Shown here: positions 5,238 to 5,659 of the stretch, piece after piece
How positions within the stretch are numbered: position 1 is the stretch's first letter
Layout: every line of letters begins with the position of its first letter
The notes under the pieces: generated by a model
Seen by the model: the letters and a program-made list of their open reading frames with translations, nothing else
Database searches by the model: none
What the model was told of the DNA's origin: nothing
Program-made: the position numbers and the translations under genes
Origin: Candidatus Omnitrophota bacterium
GTDB taxonomy: Bacteria; Omnitrophota; Gorgyraeia; 2-02-FULL-51-18; JAGOUK01
Direction of reading: 5' to 3'
Length of the DNA: 5,659 nt
Assembly (NCBI GenBank): GCA_020058965.1
Contig: JAGVCY010000218.1
Location: 1-5,659, forward strand

Positions 5238-5243
5238 ATCATA
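5238..5243 (-). promoter_or_regulatory. Candidate -10 box (TATGAT) directly upstream of the ferritin-like GTG
   Basis: The minus strand reads TATGAT, then six bases (AGCGGC), then the GTG start codon. A -10 hexamer so placed would start transcription at or next to the first base of the GTG, giving a leaderless mRNA, which would fit the missing ribosome site. No convincing -35 hexamer lies 17 bases further up, so this is a weak call. Confidence 0.25.
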
Positions 5244-5278
5244 GGCCCGCCGAGAGCCTTACGATATCAGGGAAAGCA

Positions 5279-5304
5279 CGGAACTTTTTATAGGAAAAAG
5301 TCCG
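5279..5304. promoter_or_regulatory. Inverted repeat between the RND and ferritin-like genes
   Basis: CGGAACTTTTT (5279-5289) and AAAAAGTCCG (5295-5304) pair around five bases, with one unpaired A in the left arm. The repeat lies ten bases past the RND stop on the minus strand and 48 bases before the ferritin-like start. No T run follows on the minus strand, so it is a poor intrinsic terminator. It could be an operator for the ferritin-like gene or a 3' hairpin protecting the RND transcript. Confidence 0.35.
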
Positions 5305-5313
5305 CGTTCGATT

Positions 5314-5659
5314 TTAGAGGATGTGGTTTTTTTTCTTGGATTCAAACCGAGATAGAACCAGGTAAAGACTGGGCACCACGAAGAGCGTCAGGACGGTCGA
5401 AACGATCGTGCCGCCGATGATCGGCAGGCCCATCGGGGTCCGGGTCTCTTGACCGATGCTGGTGCCGATGATGAGAGGTGTGGCGGCCGCGATCGTGGCG
5501 ACCGAGGTCATGAGGACGGGCCGTAATCGCACGGGGCAAGCTTTGATGAGGGCTTCGCGGACCGCGGCCGGGTCATGGCGCGGCGCGTCAGGCCCCTGCT
5601 CACGCACCTGATTGGTGAATTCGACGAGCAGGATGGAATTCTTCTTGGCGATGCCCATG
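5314..5659 (-). CDS. RND family efflux transporter, C-terminal fragment (5' end outside window)
   Basis: The final 114 residues of a large inner-membrane RND pump (full length normally ~1,000-1,050 residues); the frame runs off the right edge. Residues 2-15 (GIAKKNSILLVEFT) match the AcrB helix carrying the proton-relay lysine; K6 aligns with K940 of AcrB. CPVRLRPVLMTS (41-52) matches the next helix, with R44 and T51 aligning with R971 and T978. The PMGLPIIGGTIVSTVLTLFVVPSLYLVL helix and a short basic tail (FESKKK) close the protein. RND pumps export drugs, detergents or metals across both membranes with a periplasmic adaptor and an outer-membrane channel. The PMGL/GG signature favours the hydrophobe/amphiphile (HAE1-like) type over heavy-metal pumps, but the substrate region is not visible. 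Confidence 0.93.
   Translation of the reverse strand, partial: MGIAKKNSILLVEFTNQVREQGPDAPRHDPAAVREALIKACPVRLRPVLMTSVATIAAATPLIIGTSIGQETRTPMGLPIIGGTIVSTVLTLFVVPSLYLVLSRFESKKKNHIL

Noticed and set aside
1..5659. CRISPR array, transposase, integrase or toxin-antitoxin pair
   Set aside because: No spaced direct repeats and no such protein motifs are visible on either strand.

Overview
The window is a 5.7 kb bacterial chromosome segment, moderately GC-rich by eye, with short intergenic gaps. It carries ten or eleven genes; two run off the edges. The CxxC-x17-CxxC zinc-ribbon protein, the Cys-decorated DUF378 protein and the GT-C-like membrane protein are types I associate with uncultivated lineages such as Omnitrophota. 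That is a weak inference from memory; no rRNA or other phylogenetic marker is present. The RND pump and bacterioferritin-like protein point to a diderm bacterium.

Layout, left to right. (1) 1-765, plus: C-terminal part of a polytopic GT-C/YfhO-like membrane protein. (2) 784-1041, minus: small two-helix DUF378 membrane protein with Cys-rich tails, with a perfect TATAAT upstream. (3) 1112-1930, minus: aldo/keto reductase. (4) 2002-2493, plus, divergent from (3): ICMT/phospholipid-methyltransferase-like membrane protein. (5) 4288-2471, minus: a likely three-gene operon encoding a zinc-ribbon protein with disordered Gly/Lys-rich tails, a DUF188/YaiI protein and a class I SAM methyltransferase. 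The last two overlap by ATGA, and the methyltransferase overlaps gene (4) tail to tail by 23 bp. (6) 4310-4461, non-coding: a large inverted repeat (possible terminator) beside a tRNA-like 3' half that has no matching 5' half. (7) 5231-4462, minus: bacterioferritin-like protein followed by a small CsbD-like protein, with a possible nested 30-codon reading frame. (8) 5314-5659, minus: C-terminus of an RND efflux transporter.

Genes 5-8 and 2-3 all read on the minus strand. The functions look like general physiology: iron/peroxide handling and stress (ferritin, CsbD), efflux (RND), carbonyl reduction (AKR), small-molecule methylation (two unrelated methyltransferase folds), and a possible RNA-related module (zinc ribbon plus DUF188). 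I see no phage genes, transposase, CRISPR array, toxin-antitoxin pair or obvious defence system. The least explained parts are the zinc-ribbon/DUF188/methyltransferase operon, the broken tRNA-like element beside the inverted repeat, and the nested small frame in the CsbD-like gene.
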